From Hymenobacter plasmatis (lineage in GTDB: Bacteria > Bacteroidota > Bacteroidia > Cytophagales > Hymenobacteraceae), in contig NZ_JAJFAW010000008.1 in NCBI RefSeq assembly GCF_020711255.1, positions 1-64,000 on the forward strand: DNA of 64,000 bases, written 5' to 3'. This document shows, one piece after another, positions 25,967 to 34,394 of the stretch (its first letter is position 1; each line of letters starts with the position of its first letter). A program made the translations under genes and the position numbers. The notes under the pieces are model-generated. The model ran no database searches. It had not been told where the DNA came from and saw only the letters and a program-made list of their open reading frames with translations.

Positions 25967-26243
25967 AAGGCAGAAGAGCTGGTGAATCGACGCGGTAGAT
26001 GCGAAAGTAGGAATAATGGTTGCCTGCCCACTTTGCTTTTTTTACGGAAAGCGCTAAAAGGCTCTTTGAAAAGCGGTTTTGTTGGAAATTGAGCTAATCT
26101 AGTAAGCCTTTAAGCGAACAAACCAGCGCCTCCATGCTCCATGGTAACCGCTGGGCTTGCGTAGCTTGCGCCACTTCACACCGCCTGCCCGAAATCCCCA
26201 ACTACTTGCTGCCCTTTCCGCCCCATCCTTCAATTTGGCCCGC

Positions 26244-27239
26244 ATGGCTTTGCTAGCAGTATCCGGCATTGGCCTGGAAGAACACGGCCACCGCGTACTG
26301 GAGCAGATTAGCTTCACGCAACAGCCACACCAGAAAATCGCGCTGGCGGGTGAATCCGGCACCGGCAAAAGCACCTTGCTGCAAATAATAGCCGGCCTTA
26401 TTCAGCCCAATTCCGGCGAAGTGCGCGTGAATGGCAGCCGGGTGCGCGGCCCGGCCGAGACGCTGGTGCCCGGCCACCCCGGCGTGGCGTACCTCGCGCA
26501 GAACTCTGCGCTGCCGCACTCGCTGCGGGTGGAGCAAGTGCTGCGCTACGCCAATAAGCGCCCCGCCGCAGAAGCCCAAGCCTTGTATGAGTTGTGCCGC
26601 ATCGACCACTTAGCACAACGCCGCACCGACCAGCTCTCCGGCGGCGAGCAGCAACGGGTGGCGCTGGCGCGGCTGCTGCTCGGCTCGCCCCAACTGCTGC
26701 TGCTCGATGAGCCGTTTTCCAACCTGGACCGCATGCACAAGCGTGTGCTGCAGGGAATCATCGATGAATTGGGTTCTCGCCTGGGCATCACCTGCCTACT
26801 GGTTTCGCACGACGCGGCCGATACGCTGTCGTGGGCCGATGAAATCCTGGTGATGCACCGCGGCCGCATCATTCAGCAAGGCTTGCCTCAGGAAATCTAC
26901 CAGCAGCCGGTAAACGAGTACACGGCCGCGCTGTTCGGCGGCTACAACCTGCTGCGCGGCGCTGACCGCCAGGCCCTGGCCCCCACACCCAAGCGTAAAG
27001 CCTTGACAACCCAGCTCATGGTGCGCCCGGAACAGCTGCGGCTTGGGCCAGCCACCGGAGGTGGGCTGAATGGTACCGTGGCCGCTGTTCGGTTTTTCGG
27101 GGGGTATTACGAGGTCCAAGTTGCCCTCTCAGAGACCACCATCAATGTCCGAACCGATACAGCCGCGTTTTCTCCTGGAGATATGGCTCAGGTTTCAGTA
27201 ATGCCCGGTGCTGGCTGGAACATGGCGTTGCCTAATTAA
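26244..27239 (+). CDS. ABC transporter ATP-binding protein
   Basis: From ATG 26244 the protein has 331 residues. It carries Walker A GESGTGKST (about residue 35), a Q-loop (YLAQNSALPHSL), the signature LSGGEQQRVALARLL, Walker B LLLLDEPFSNLD and the H-loop VSHDA. A C-terminal TOBE-like extension (about 240-331: LMVRPEQLRLG ... GTVAAVRFFGGYYEVQV) resembles that of Fe3+, spermidine or sugar importers (FbpC/PotA type). The expected permease and binding-protein genes are absent from the neighbourhood, so the transport system is split or the partner lies elsewhere. The frame is open to 26157 but ATG 26244 matches the family start. Confidence 0.9.
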   Translation: MALLAVSGIGLEEHGHRVLEQISFTQQPHQKIALAGESGTGKSTLLQIIAGLIQPNSGEVRVNGSRVRGPAETLVPGHPGVAYLAQNSALPHSLRVEQVLRYANKRPAAEAQALYELCRIDHLAQRRTDQLSGGEQQRVALARLLLGSPQLLLLDEPFSNLDRMHKRVLQGIIDELGSRLGITCLLVSHDAADTLSWADEILVMHRGRIIQQGLPQEIYQQPVNEYTAALFGGYNLLRGADRQALAPTPKRKALTTQLMVRPEQLRLGPATGGGLNGTVAAVRFFGGYYEVQVALSETTINVRTDTAAFSPGDMAQVSVMPGAGWNMALPN

Positions 27240-27241
27240 AT

Positions 27242-27276
27242 AAAAAGGCCCCGGCAATTGTTGCCAGGGCCTTTTT
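27242..27276. terminator. Bidirectional terminator
   Basis: AAAAAGGCCC pairs with GGGCCTTTTT around an inner GGCAATTGTTGCC palindrome, between the ABC gene and the convergent CoA-binding protein gene. Confidence 0.85.
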
Positions 27277-27296
27277 ATTATTAATATCGTGACGTG

Positions 27297-27665
27297 TTAA
27301 TACTGCCCAATGGAAAGCAGAACCAGCGTACAGGCTTCTTCGGTCTGGATGCCACGGTCCCGGGCCAGGCGCTGCAGCTCCGGGTTCTCCGTGCCGGGGT
27401 TGAATAGAATTCGTTTGGGCTGGAGGTCCAGAATGTAGTCGTACCAGGCGGGCTGATTCTGCGGGCCCACGTAGAGCGTCACGGTGTCGATGTCACCATC
27501 GGTGGGCCGGTCGGTGTGGATGTCGAGCCCGGCAACCTGGCCTTTGCGAATGCCCACGGGCACTACGTCGTGGCCGTGGTTTTTGAGCATGTGCACGGCG
27601 CGAAAGGAGTAGCGCGCGGGATTATCGGAAGCTCCGAGGACGAGGGTTTTCTTATTGGATTCCAT
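27297..27665 (-). CDS. CoA-binding (Rossmann-fold) protein
   Basis: The 122-residue protein from ATG 27665 is a single CoA-binding domain (pfam CoA_binding_2 type). Its nucleotide loop reads TLVLGASDNPARYSFRAVHMLKNHG, followed by VVPVGIRKGQVAGLDI and the conserved FNPGTENPELQRLARDRGI and EACTLVLL segments. Proteins like this are stand-alone relatives of the succinyl-CoA synthetase alpha N-domain with no known reaction. It follows the DoxX gene by 77 nt on the same strand. Confidence 0.85.
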   Translation of the reverse strand: MESNKKTLVLGASDNPARYSFRAVHMLKNHGHDVVPVGIRKGQVAGLDIHTDRPTDGDIDTVTLYVGPQNQPAWYDYILDLQPKRILFNPGTENPELQRLARDRGIQTEEACTLVLLSIGQY

Positions 27666-27742
27666 GAGCGGGCGAAGCGTTGGGATAAGTGAAATGTAGA
27701 CGGGCTTATCTGTACGCAACAACCGCCTTAGGGGCCGGGGAG

Positions 27743-28198
27743 TTACGAATGGCTCTCGGGAGCGGAGCTCAGGCGGGCCAGCGACCACGCGCCCACAGCC
27801 ATGGCCACGTCGCGCACGGCCACATCATAATAATGACCGCCTATTATCAAGGTGGCGGCAATGCACAGCAGCCAGGCCATCACGACCCACGCCCCAATCC
27901 GCGGCCGGGCAAACACCAGAATGCCGGCGATAACTTCAATGACGCCCACAATCATCATAAACGTGTGGGCCGGAACGGGCAACATCTTTACGATGCCCGG
28001 GGCGAGGTAGGCTTCCCACTTCGTGAGTAGGTTCGTGAACTTATCAAGCCCCGCTACGATGGGCACGACGCCGTACGTCAAGGTCAGGGCCCGGGCAACG
28101 GAGTACGCGGCGCTGGAAGTCGGCTGGGTGCGTTGCTGGCTATAGGGGAAATTTGCAGAAGGTTGCATGGCGCTAGGGGTTAAATGGTTTGTTGCCAT
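27743..28198 (-). CDS. DoxX-like integral membrane protein
   Basis: A short polar N-terminus (about 30 residues) precedes four membrane helices: ALTLTYGVVPIVAGLDKF, TFMMIVGVIEVIAGILVF, AWVVMAWLLCIAATLIIG and a C-terminal AVGAW helix. The pattern 'G..KF..L' in helix 1 and the overall length fit the DoxX/DUF4383-like family, membrane proteins sometimes linked to redox stress. ATG 28198 or 28168 are both plausible starts. It is divergent from the ECF sigma factor gene at 28323, suggesting control by that sigma factor. Confidence 0.75.
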   Translation of the reverse strand: MATNHLTPSAMQPSANFPYSQQRTQPTSSAAYSVARALTLTYGVVPIVAGLDKFTNLLTKWEAYLAPGIVKMLPVPAHTFMMIVGVIEVIAGILVFARPRIGAWVVMAWLLCIAATLIIGGHYYDVAVRDVAMAVGAWSLARLSSAPESHS

Positions 28199-28322
28199 TA
28201 GATGCACGGCCCGGGGCTGGGGTTACAGGAGCGGTGGGCCAATGGAAGTTGTAACCTTTTGGAAGAATTTGCATCCAACCATTGTCGCCGCGCGATGCCG
28301 CGCGTAGCTCAATTTTCGCCCC

Positions 28323-29003
28323 ATGATTCCGCCCCTGGCCGTTATGCCTTTCGTTCCGCTTACCGATTCTGAGGTCATCCACCGGGTGCTGGCGGGTGAA
28401 AAGAAGCTCTTTGAGCTGCTCATGCGCCGCTACAACCAGCGCCTGTACCGCACCGGCATTGCCATGCTTGGCCACCCCGCGGCCGCTGAAGAAGCCATGC
28501 AGAATGCCTGGGTAAAGGCCTACGAGCAACTGGCTAAGTTTGAAGAGCGCGCCAGTTTCCCGACCTGGCTCACGCGCATCATGCTCAACGAATGCCTCAT
28601 GGACCGCCGCCGCCAGCAGCGCCTCGTGGACCTGGACGACGACACAGCCGAAGACGCGCCCGACCAACGCACCGCGGCCACCACGCCCTTACAGAATCTT
28701 CTGAACGAAGAGCTGCGCGAAGCCCTGGAAGCCGCCGTAGAGTCACTGCCCGAAATGTATCGGAGCGTTTTTGTGCTGCGCGAAGTGGAAGGAATGAGCG
28801 TGCACGAAACCGCCGACGCCCTTCATCTCACCGAAGCCAACGTAAAAGTGCGGCTGCTGCGGGCCCGCGAACGGCTCCGAAACCAGCTGGCTCAATTCGC
28901 CCCCCAGCAAGCCTTCGCCTATCTCGGACCCCGCTGCGACAATATGGTTCACCACGTACTAGCCCGCCTGGGTGCCCAACCGTGGGCACCCGACCTAAAC
29001 TAG
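28323..29003 (+). CDS. ECF RNA polymerase sigma factor (second)
   Basis: This 226-residue protein has region 2 (about 30-100: AAEEAMQNAWVKAYEQLAKF, FPTWLTRIMLNECLMDRRR) and region 4 (about 135-195: LPEMYRSVFVLREVEGMSVHETADALHLTEANVKVRLLRARERL). Residues about 105-130 are an acidic linker. A C-terminal extension of about 35 residues follows region 4 and includes CDNMVHHVLARLG, a possible regulatory tail. No anti-sigma gene is adjacent. The first codon is an ATG 10 nt after an AGCTCAA word. It probably controls the divergent DoxX-like/CoA-binding pair, by position only. Confidence 0.88.
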   Translation: MIPPLAVMPFVPLTDSEVIHRVLAGEKKLFELLMRRYNQRLYRTGIAMLGHPAAAEEAMQNAWVKAYEQLAKFEERASFPTWLTRIMLNECLMDRRRQQRLVDLDDDTAEDAPDQRTAATTPLQNLLNEELREALEAAVESLPEMYRSVFVLREVEGMSVHETADALHLTEANVKVRLLRARERLRNQLAQFAPQQAFAYLGPRCDNMVHHVLARLGAQPWAPDLN

Positions 29004-29022
29004 CTCAAGCAAGCTGCCTGCG

Positions 29023-30594
29023 CTACCGGCCCACCAGCGCGGCCACCGCTTCGGCGCACCGCTCGCCATCCATGGCGGCCGATACGATGCCGCCGGCATA
29101 GCCCGCGCCCTCGCCGCATGGAAACAGCCCCGCCACCACGGGGTGCTGCAAGGTGTCCTTATCGCGCGGAATGCGCACCGGCGCTGAGGTCCGGCTTTCT
29201 ACACCCACAATCTGGGCGGCGTTGGTGGCATACCCAGGAATTTTGCGCCCGAAGTCCCGGAAGCCCTGGCGCAGGCGCTCGGCTAGTACAGGCCCCAGCA
29301 CATCGTCCATGCGCACCGACACCAGGCCGGGCTGGTAAGAAGTTTCGAGCAGTGTATTCGACGGCTTATCCTTCAGAAAATCGCCGAGAAGCTGGGCTGG
29401 TGCGTGTTGGGTGCCACCCGCGATGCGGCAGGCCCGCTGCTCAATTTCCTGCTGGAATTGCAGGCCGGCCATGGGGCCATACTGCTTCACGTCCAAGTCG
29501 GACAGCTCCACGGCGGCCACAATGCCAGAGTTGGCAAAGCGGGAGTCGCGGCGGCTGGGCGACATGCCGTTTACTACCACTTCACCCGGGGCCGTAGCAG
29601 CCGGCACGATAAACCCACCGGGACACATGCAAAATGAAAACACGCCCCGCTGCTCGCCGCGCACTTCGGTTTGGTGCACCAGCGAGTAGGAAGCCGCGGG
29701 TAGCAGGCCCCGCTCGGCCCGGCGGTACTGGGCCTGGTCGATGAGCGCCTGCGGATGCTCCACCCGCACGCCCAGGGCAAAGGGCTTGGCTTCGATGAGC
29801 ACTCCCCGGCGGTACAACAGGTCGTAGATGTCGCGGGCGGAGTGGCCGGTGGCCAGAATGGTGGCATCAGCTTCCAGCACTTCGCCGGTGGCCGTGACCA
29901 CGCCGCGCAGGCGGTCCTTTTCCAGAATGAGGTCGGTTACGCGGGTATCGAAACGAACTTCCCCGCCGGCTTCAATAATGGCTTCGCGCAAGTCCTGCAC
30001 TACCGCCGGCAATTTGTTGGTGCCGATGTGGGGGTGGGCATCCACGAGAATGTCGGGGGTGGCGCCGTGCTGCACCAGGCGGCGCAACACCCGGCCTACG
30101 TCGCCGCGCTTGGTGGCCCGGGTGTAAAGCTTGCCATCGGAATAAGTGCCAGCACCACCTTCACCAAAACAGTAATTAGAATCGGGGTTAACAACCTGGT
30201 CTCTGTTGATAGCCGCGAGGTCGCGACGCCGCGCGCGAACGTCGAGGCCGCGCTCCAGCACGATGGGTTTTATACCTAGCTCAATGCAGCGCAAGGCCGC
30301 AAACAATCCAGCTGGGCCTGCTCCAACTATGATAGTAGTACGAGTGGATGTTTTAACATTTGGATAAACAAACCAAGGCCCAAATAAGTCGGCAGGTGGT
30401 GCAGATTGGTACACGTCGGCCCGGAGCCGCACCATGGCCTGGCGTCCGCGGGCATCTATTGAGCGCCGCTTTAAATGCACAAAATCGGCCTCGCCGGGTT
30501 GAAGCCCTGCCTGCTGCAAGATGGCTTCATAGCGCGCCAGCTCATCAAAAGCTACTTCGGGGGCAAGGAGGACCTCTAATTCTTGTTTTAACAT
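29023..30594 (-). CDS. FAD-dependent dehydrogenase (COG2509 type)
   Basis: The 523-residue protein has an N-terminal domain (about 1-90) with a substrate-like fold, then the FAD-binding motif TIIVGAGPAGLFAALRCIELG (about residue 92), and the family markers GEGGAGTYSDGKLYTR, DAHPHIGTNKLP, ATILATGHSARDIYDLL and the C-terminal PCGEGAGYAGGIVSAAMDG. These FAD proteins are widespread and uncharacterised; they resemble aromatic-ring hydroxylases and bacterial NAD(FAD)-utilising dehydrogenases. It has its own promoter and converges on the second ECF sigma gene with only 19 nt between stops. Confidence 0.88.
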   Translation of the reverse strand: MLKQELEVLLAPEVAFDELARYEAILQQAGLQPGEADFVHLKRRSIDARGRQAMVRLRADVYQSAPPADLFGPWFVYPNVKTSTRTTIIVGAGPAGLFAALRCIELGIKPIVLERGLDVRARRRDLAAINRDQVVNPDSNYCFGEGGAGTYSDGKLYTRATKRGDVGRVLRRLVQHGATPDILVDAHPHIGTNKLPAVVQDLREAIIEAGGEVRFDTRVTDLILEKDRLRGVVTATGEVLEADATILATGHSARDIYDLLYRRGVLIEAKPFALGVRVEHPQALIDQAQYRRAERGLLPAASYSLVHQTEVRGEQRGVFSFCMCPGGFIVPAATAPGEVVVNGMSPSRRDSRFANSGIVAAVELSDLDVKQYGPMAGLQFQQEIEQRACRIAGGTQHAPAQLLGDFLKDKPSNTLLETSYQPGLVSVRMDDVLGPVLAERLRQGFRDFGRKIPGYATNAAQIVGVESRTSAPVRIPRDKDTLQHPVVAGLFPCGEGAGYAGGIVSAAMDGERCAEAVAALVGR

Positions 30595-30655
30595 TTGTGT
30601 AATAAGAAAGGTGGCTATCCTTTAGGAATTCGGCTCAACTTGGGCTGTGAACACA

Positions 30656-30663
30656 CAAAGTTA
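30656..30663 (-). promoter_or_regulatory. -7 element of the FAD dehydrogenase gene
   Basis: TAACTTTG on the minus strand is an exact TAnnTTTG match, 62 nt before the ATG at 30594, in the spacer to the divergent MFS gene. Confidence 0.55.
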
Positions 30664-30758
30664 AGCTGCGGCGCTGCGGGGGATTTGGAAAGCTGAGACG
30701 CGCAACCCACCACATGAAGGGACTGCGCCGACGCGAATCCGTTCTGTTTATTTGCCGC

Positions 30759-32084
30759 ATGACAGCTTCAGCTCCCGTTACTTCCCGCACCATCTCGCGC
30801 CTGCGCTCCATCGTTAGTGGCTCTATTGGCAACCTGGTGGAATGGTATGACTGGTATGCCTACTCAGCCTTCGCGCTGTATTTCGCGCCGGTGTTTTTCC
30901 CGAAGGGCAGCCCCACGGCTCAACTGCTCAACACCGCGGCCATTTTTGCAGTGGGCTTTCTGATGCGGCCGCTTGGGGCGTGGCTGCTCGGCGCCTATGC
31001 CGACCGGCACGGACGAAGGGCGGCCTTGTTGTTATCGGTCCGGCTGATGGCTGGCGGCTCTCTGCTCATTGCGGCCACACCTGGCTATGCACGCATTGGG
31101 GTGGCGGCCCCGGCGCTATTGCTGCTCGCCCGGCTGGTGCAGGGCATCAGCGTGGGCGGCGAGTACGGCACCTCGGCTACCTACCTCAGCGAGATGGCCG
31201 GCGCCAAGCACCGCGGGTTTTGGTCCAGCTTTCAGTACCTGACCCTGATGGGCGGGCAGCTGCTGGCCCTGGTGGTGCAGCTGGGCTTGCAGCGGCTGCT
31301 CACGCCCGCCGAGCTCGGCGATTGGGGCTGGCGCGTGCCTTTCGTGATTGGGGCGGTGGCTGCTATGGGCGCGCTGTACCTGCGGACGCACATGGGCGAA
31401 ACGGCGGCTTTCGAGCAGCACCAGCTGGGCGTGGTGGCCGCCGATGCGGAAGGAGAGGGCCGGGCTCCATCACGGGGCCAGATGCACTTGCTCCGGCAGC
31501 ATCCGCGGGCAGTGCTCACGGTGGTGGGCCTCACCATGGGCGGCACGCTGGCTTTTTATACGTTCACCACCTATGCCCAGAAATTCCTGGTCAACACCGC
31601 GGGGTTCAGCAAGGAGCAGGCCACCCTCATTTCTTTCGGGGTAATGGCCGTCGCGTTATTATTCCAGCCCTTGATGGGCGCCATATCGGATAAGGTGGGC
31701 AGGCGGCCCGTCCTTATGATGTTTGGGATTGGAGCCACGCTGGGTACGGTGCCGCTGCTGCGCCTGCTGGCCCACACCCACAATGCCTGGGCCGCCGCCG
31801 GCCTGCTCATTGCGGCACTGTTTGTGGTGAGCGGCTACACTTCCATCAGCGCCGTGGTGAAGGCGGAGCTTTTTCCGACGTCCATCCGGGCCTTGGGGGT
31901 GGGGCTGCCGTTTGCGCTCACGGTCGCCATTTTTGGTGGTACGGCCGAATACGTGGCTCTGCTGGCCAAGAATCGGGGGGTAGAAGAGTGGTTCTACTGG
32001 TACGTGACGGGCTGCGCGTTTCTGTCGCTGCTGGTGTACTGGCGCATGGGCGACACGCGGGATGCCGGGATGATGGAAGACTAA
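30759..32084 (+). CDS. MFS permease of the metabolite:H+ symporter family (KgtP-like)
   Basis: The 441-residue, 12-helix permease shows the family loop GNLVEWYDWYAYSAFALYF and MFS motif A variant GAYADRHGRRAALLLSV after helix 2, then RLVQGISVGGEYGTSATYL, the marker for the MHS family that imports 2-oxoglutarate, shikimate, proline/betaine or citrate with protons. 2-Oxoglutarate is the nearest guess but unproven. ATG 30759 (MTASAPVTSR) gives the usual N-terminus; the frame opens further to an ATG at 30714, less likely. The upstream spacer also carries the divergent promoter for the FAD dehydrogenase. Confidence 0.88.
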   Translation: MTASAPVTSRTISRLRSIVSGSIGNLVEWYDWYAYSAFALYFAPVFFPKGSPTAQLLNTAAIFAVGFLMRPLGAWLLGAYADRHGRRAALLLSVRLMAGGSLLIAATPGYARIGVAAPALLLLARLVQGISVGGEYGTSATYLSEMAGAKHRGFWSSFQYLTLMGGQLLALVVQLGLQRLLTPAELGDWGWRVPFVIGAVAAMGALYLRTHMGETAAFEQHQLGVVAADAEGEGRAPSRGQMHLLRQHPRAVLTVVGLTMGGTLAFYTFTTYAQKFLVNTAGFSKEQATLISFGVMAVALLFQPLMGAISDKVGRRPVLMMFGIGATLGTVPLLRLLAHTHNAWAAAGLLIAALFVVSGYTSISAVVKAELFPTSIRALGVGLPFALTVAIFGGTAEYVALLAKNRGVEEWFYWYVTGCAFLSLLVYWRMGDTRDAGMMED

Positions 32085-32397
32085 TTGCCGACGGATTGCC
32101 GTGTGAAGTCAGCCCCACTGCCACTCTAGGCATAGTGGGGCTGGCTTTCTACTGCCACCCGAAAAATGTAAGCACACTTAAGTGCCTGCCCGATGCCCGG
32201 TAGCCCAAAGAAACCTAAGCTCCTCCATTGCTTTTGGGGTGGCTGCACAGTATCTTGGGGAGAGCCAAAGGGTCTTTTGTCAATGGGTTATCCCGCTTAT
32301 TGGGGCGCTAGGACATCGGCGTAATTCCTCGCCGTTAGATTAAGGCCCCGGATTGGCTCAACTCAGGCTTTTTACCTACACTCTTTTCGCCTTTGCC
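32085..32397. other. 313-bp spacer with a terminator and no gene
   Basis: The first 60 nt hold the terminator of the permease gene. The remainder is moderately AT-rich and carries a GGCTCAA near-match of the spacer word at 32356. I see no coding frame or RNA gene in it. Confidence 0.5.
32111..32142 (+). terminator. Intrinsic terminator after the MFS gene
   Basis: AGCCCCACT pairs with AGTGGGGCT around a 14-nt loop, and the outer GTC/GGC bases extend the stem before GGCTTTCT. Confidence 0.7.
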
Positions 32398-32604
32398 ATG
32401 AAATTGCTTGATAGTTCGCGGCCCTTATCCTGGGGATGGGTTATGTTTCTCATGACCGTAATGGTGGTTGCAGGAATGGTAGCCTGGTGGAGCTGGACCC
32501 AAACCGGCCAGGGTGGCCTCTTGTATATTCCGGCGGGTTTTGTCATCATGATAGTGGCCTATCTGATTTTTAGAAGGAGCGGCCATACCCCCACGCACTC
32601 CTAA
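32398..32604 (+). CDS. Small two-helix membrane protein, unknown
   Basis: From ATG 32398 the product has 68 residues and two hydrophobic segments (about 13-31, WVMFLMTVMVVAGMVAWWSW, and about 41-58, LLYIPAGFVIMIVAYLIF) with a short basic tail. It has no recognisable motif. The upstream frame extends to 32353, but ATG 32398 starts a compact protein. Convergent with the 32664 gene and separated from it by 59 nt. Confidence 0.55.
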   Translation: MKLLDSSRPLSWGWVMFLMTVMVVAGMVAWWSWTQTGQGGLLYIPAGFVIMIVAYLIFRRSGHTPTHS

Positions 32605-32663
32605 CAAGAACCTGAAAAGCACAGCCTCAGGCGTTGGGCTTCCCTGCTAGCTTTGGGCGGGAG

Positions 32664-32945
32664 CTAAGCCTGGGGCTGGTCGGGCTGCTGGGTTGGGTTT
32701 GAAGCAAAGCCTTTGGTCAGCTGCCCCAATTCCACGTGCGATTTGGCGGTGCTGGTATACACTTCGGTAAGGGTCGCCAACAGCGCTTGCGCTACTTCTG
32801 GGCCATTGCGGGCAATGGTGCCCCCGATGACACTGTAGTAAAACGTCGCAAGGGTGTCGCTGTCCCACATGCTGGAGGCGTTGTGGTGCAGGTTGCGCAG
32901 GTGCTCGAGCGCATCGTCAATGCTTTTTTGGTCGGTATGGGTCAT
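32664..32945 (-). CDS. Small cytoplasmic protein, unknown
   Basis: The 93-residue product from ATG 32945 is mostly helical (IDDALEHLRNLHHNASSMW, GPEVAQALLATLTEVYTSTA) and polar, without signal peptide, cysteines or known motif. It has a codon bias like its neighbours. The frame is open upstream to 33041 but there is no second helix-rich part there. Between this gene and the dioxygenase gene upstream lies a terminator, so it is probably its own unit. Confidence 0.55.
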   Translation of the reverse strand: MTHTDQKSIDDALEHLRNLHHNASSMWDSDTLATFYYSVIGGTIARNGPEVAQALLATLTEVYTSTAKSHVELGQLTKGFASNPTQQPDQPQA

Positions 32946-33056
32946 AAGTAGGATTGTTTGGACGGAAGGCGGCCAGCGGTCGCCCGCTGAGTGTGTACGG
33001 CTGGCTGGTGGCAGGTAGCTATAGAGCCGCCGTATTTCCACTGGCTACTACGCTAA

Positions 33057-33088
33057 AAAAGCCGCCGCACCTGGGTGTAGCGGCTTTT
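33057..33088 (-). terminator. Terminator of the tryptophan dioxygenase gene
   Basis: AAAAGCCGC and GCGGCTTTT pair around a 14-nt loop. On the minus strand the stem is followed by TTTTTTAGCG. Confidence 0.75.
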
Positions 33089-33123
33089 CTGAAGATTGTC
33101 AAAGCTGAATGGCGAAAGTTGGG

Positions 33124-34116
33124 CTAAGCCCGAACGCCTTCTTCTAATACTTTCTCCACCCAGCTTTTGCCCCAGTCGGCCAGTTCTTGCTCGGTCCAGA
33201 GCTGGGGGTAGAAAATGCGGCGCTGGAACTTGGGCGGCAGGTAGCTGCGCCAGTTTGTGCCGCCGGTGGCGGGCACGTCGGTGGGGTTGCGCTGCAGGTA
33301 GCGCACCGCCGATTTGAAGTGCATAAGCGGCCAGTTCACGTTTACGCTCACGTCGAGCTGGCGCATGGCGCGCAGCAGGCGGGGGTGGTGCCGGTCTTCT
33401 TCGGGCAGGCGCTGCACCACGGCCCACACGTTGCGGTCGTGGAAGGCGGCGGCGTGGCGCACGAGGTCGGCCGTGTACTTGCGCTCGAATTCTATTAAGG
33501 TGAGGGCTTTGGCCCCGCTGGCTTCAATGGTGGCGCCGGCTTTCCAGTAAATGCAGCCCAGCAGCTGGTCGTAGTCGTGGGCTGAGGCCTCGCCCAGGGC
33601 CTGGCGCTTGGCCTTATCGGTGAGGTTTTCGAGGCTGGTGCTGGCAATTTCTATCATGCGGTACTGCACCGACTGAAACCCGGAAGCGGGCATCAGCGCC
33701 ATGCGGAAATCGAGAAACTGCTGCTTGTCCATGCCGTCAACCATCACATCAAATGAGTCGATGAGGTTGTCGAAGTAGCGGTTGATGCGCCCAAGACGCA
33801 AGACCACTTCGCCCAGCGTGGGCTGCGCCAGGTCGCCGATTTGCTCGTATTCGCAGAGGCAGAGCTTGAAGTACAGCTCCGAAATCTGGTGGTACATGAT
33901 AAAAATCCGCTCGTCGGGCAGGTTGGTCAGCGGGCGCTGCAGCGAGAGGAGCGTGTCGAGCTCGATGTAGTCCCAGTAGTTGATGTACTTGGCGTGGTAC
34001 AGGCCTTCGAGGTAGGCGGCCAGGTCTTGGCCGTCGGGGGCGTATTTCTCCTGCAGCCGGCGCAGCTGGGCGAGCACAGCCGGAGAAAACTCCTCCTGGG
34101 TGGGATGAGGGGACAT
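33124..34116 (-). CDS. Tryptophan 2,3-dioxygenase family protein
   Basis: The 330-residue haem enzyme from ATG 34116 opens the indole ring of tryptophan to N-formylkynurenine, the first step of the kynurenine pathway. It has the TDO signatures FIMYHQISELYFKLCLCE (substrate-binding His), RLGRINRYFDNLIDSFDVM and a C-terminal haem-ligand region LMHFKSAVRYL followed by ATGGTNWRSYL, a variant of the usual GTGG loop. The frame is open upstream to 34218 but the first 34 residues there look non-coding. The neighbouring serine dehydratase suggests amino-acid catabolism, yet no other kynurenine gene is present. Confidence 0.88.
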   Translation of the reverse strand: MSPHPTQEEFSPAVLAQLRRLQEKYAPDGQDLAAYLEGLYHAKYINYWDYIELDTLLSLQRPLTNLPDERIFIMYHQISELYFKLCLCEYEQIGDLAQPTLGEVVLRLGRINRYFDNLIDSFDVMVDGMDKQQFLDFRMALMPASGFQSVQYRMIEIASTSLENLTDKAKRQALGEASAHDYDQLLGCIYWKAGATIEASGAKALTLIEFERKYTADLVRHAAAFHDRNVWAVVQRLPEEDRHHPRLLRAMRQLDVSVNVNWPLMHFKSAVRYLQRNPTDVPATGGTNWRSYLPPKFQRRIFYPQLWTEQELADWGKSWVEKVLEEGVRA

Positions 34117-34394
34117 GGAAAAAGAGGGGTGAGGTGGGAGGGAAATGCCTGGGTGGGGCAAGGGCAAATATCGGCAAATAACCCAGGTTAGGCAGGGCGC
34201 ATCCCGGCCCTTTTCCAAACAAAACGCAACTAGCCCGGTTGCGGCGCATCTTTGTCCTCAAATAACCGGGTGCCGGTATTTTTAGCCGGTGGGAAGTGTG
34301 CTTTTGCTTCGCCCAATGCTAAAACTGCCGCAAGACCCGGTAAAGCGCAAATCCGCTACTTTTAGCCTCACAACCGTTAGGCAGGTGCAAGTAC

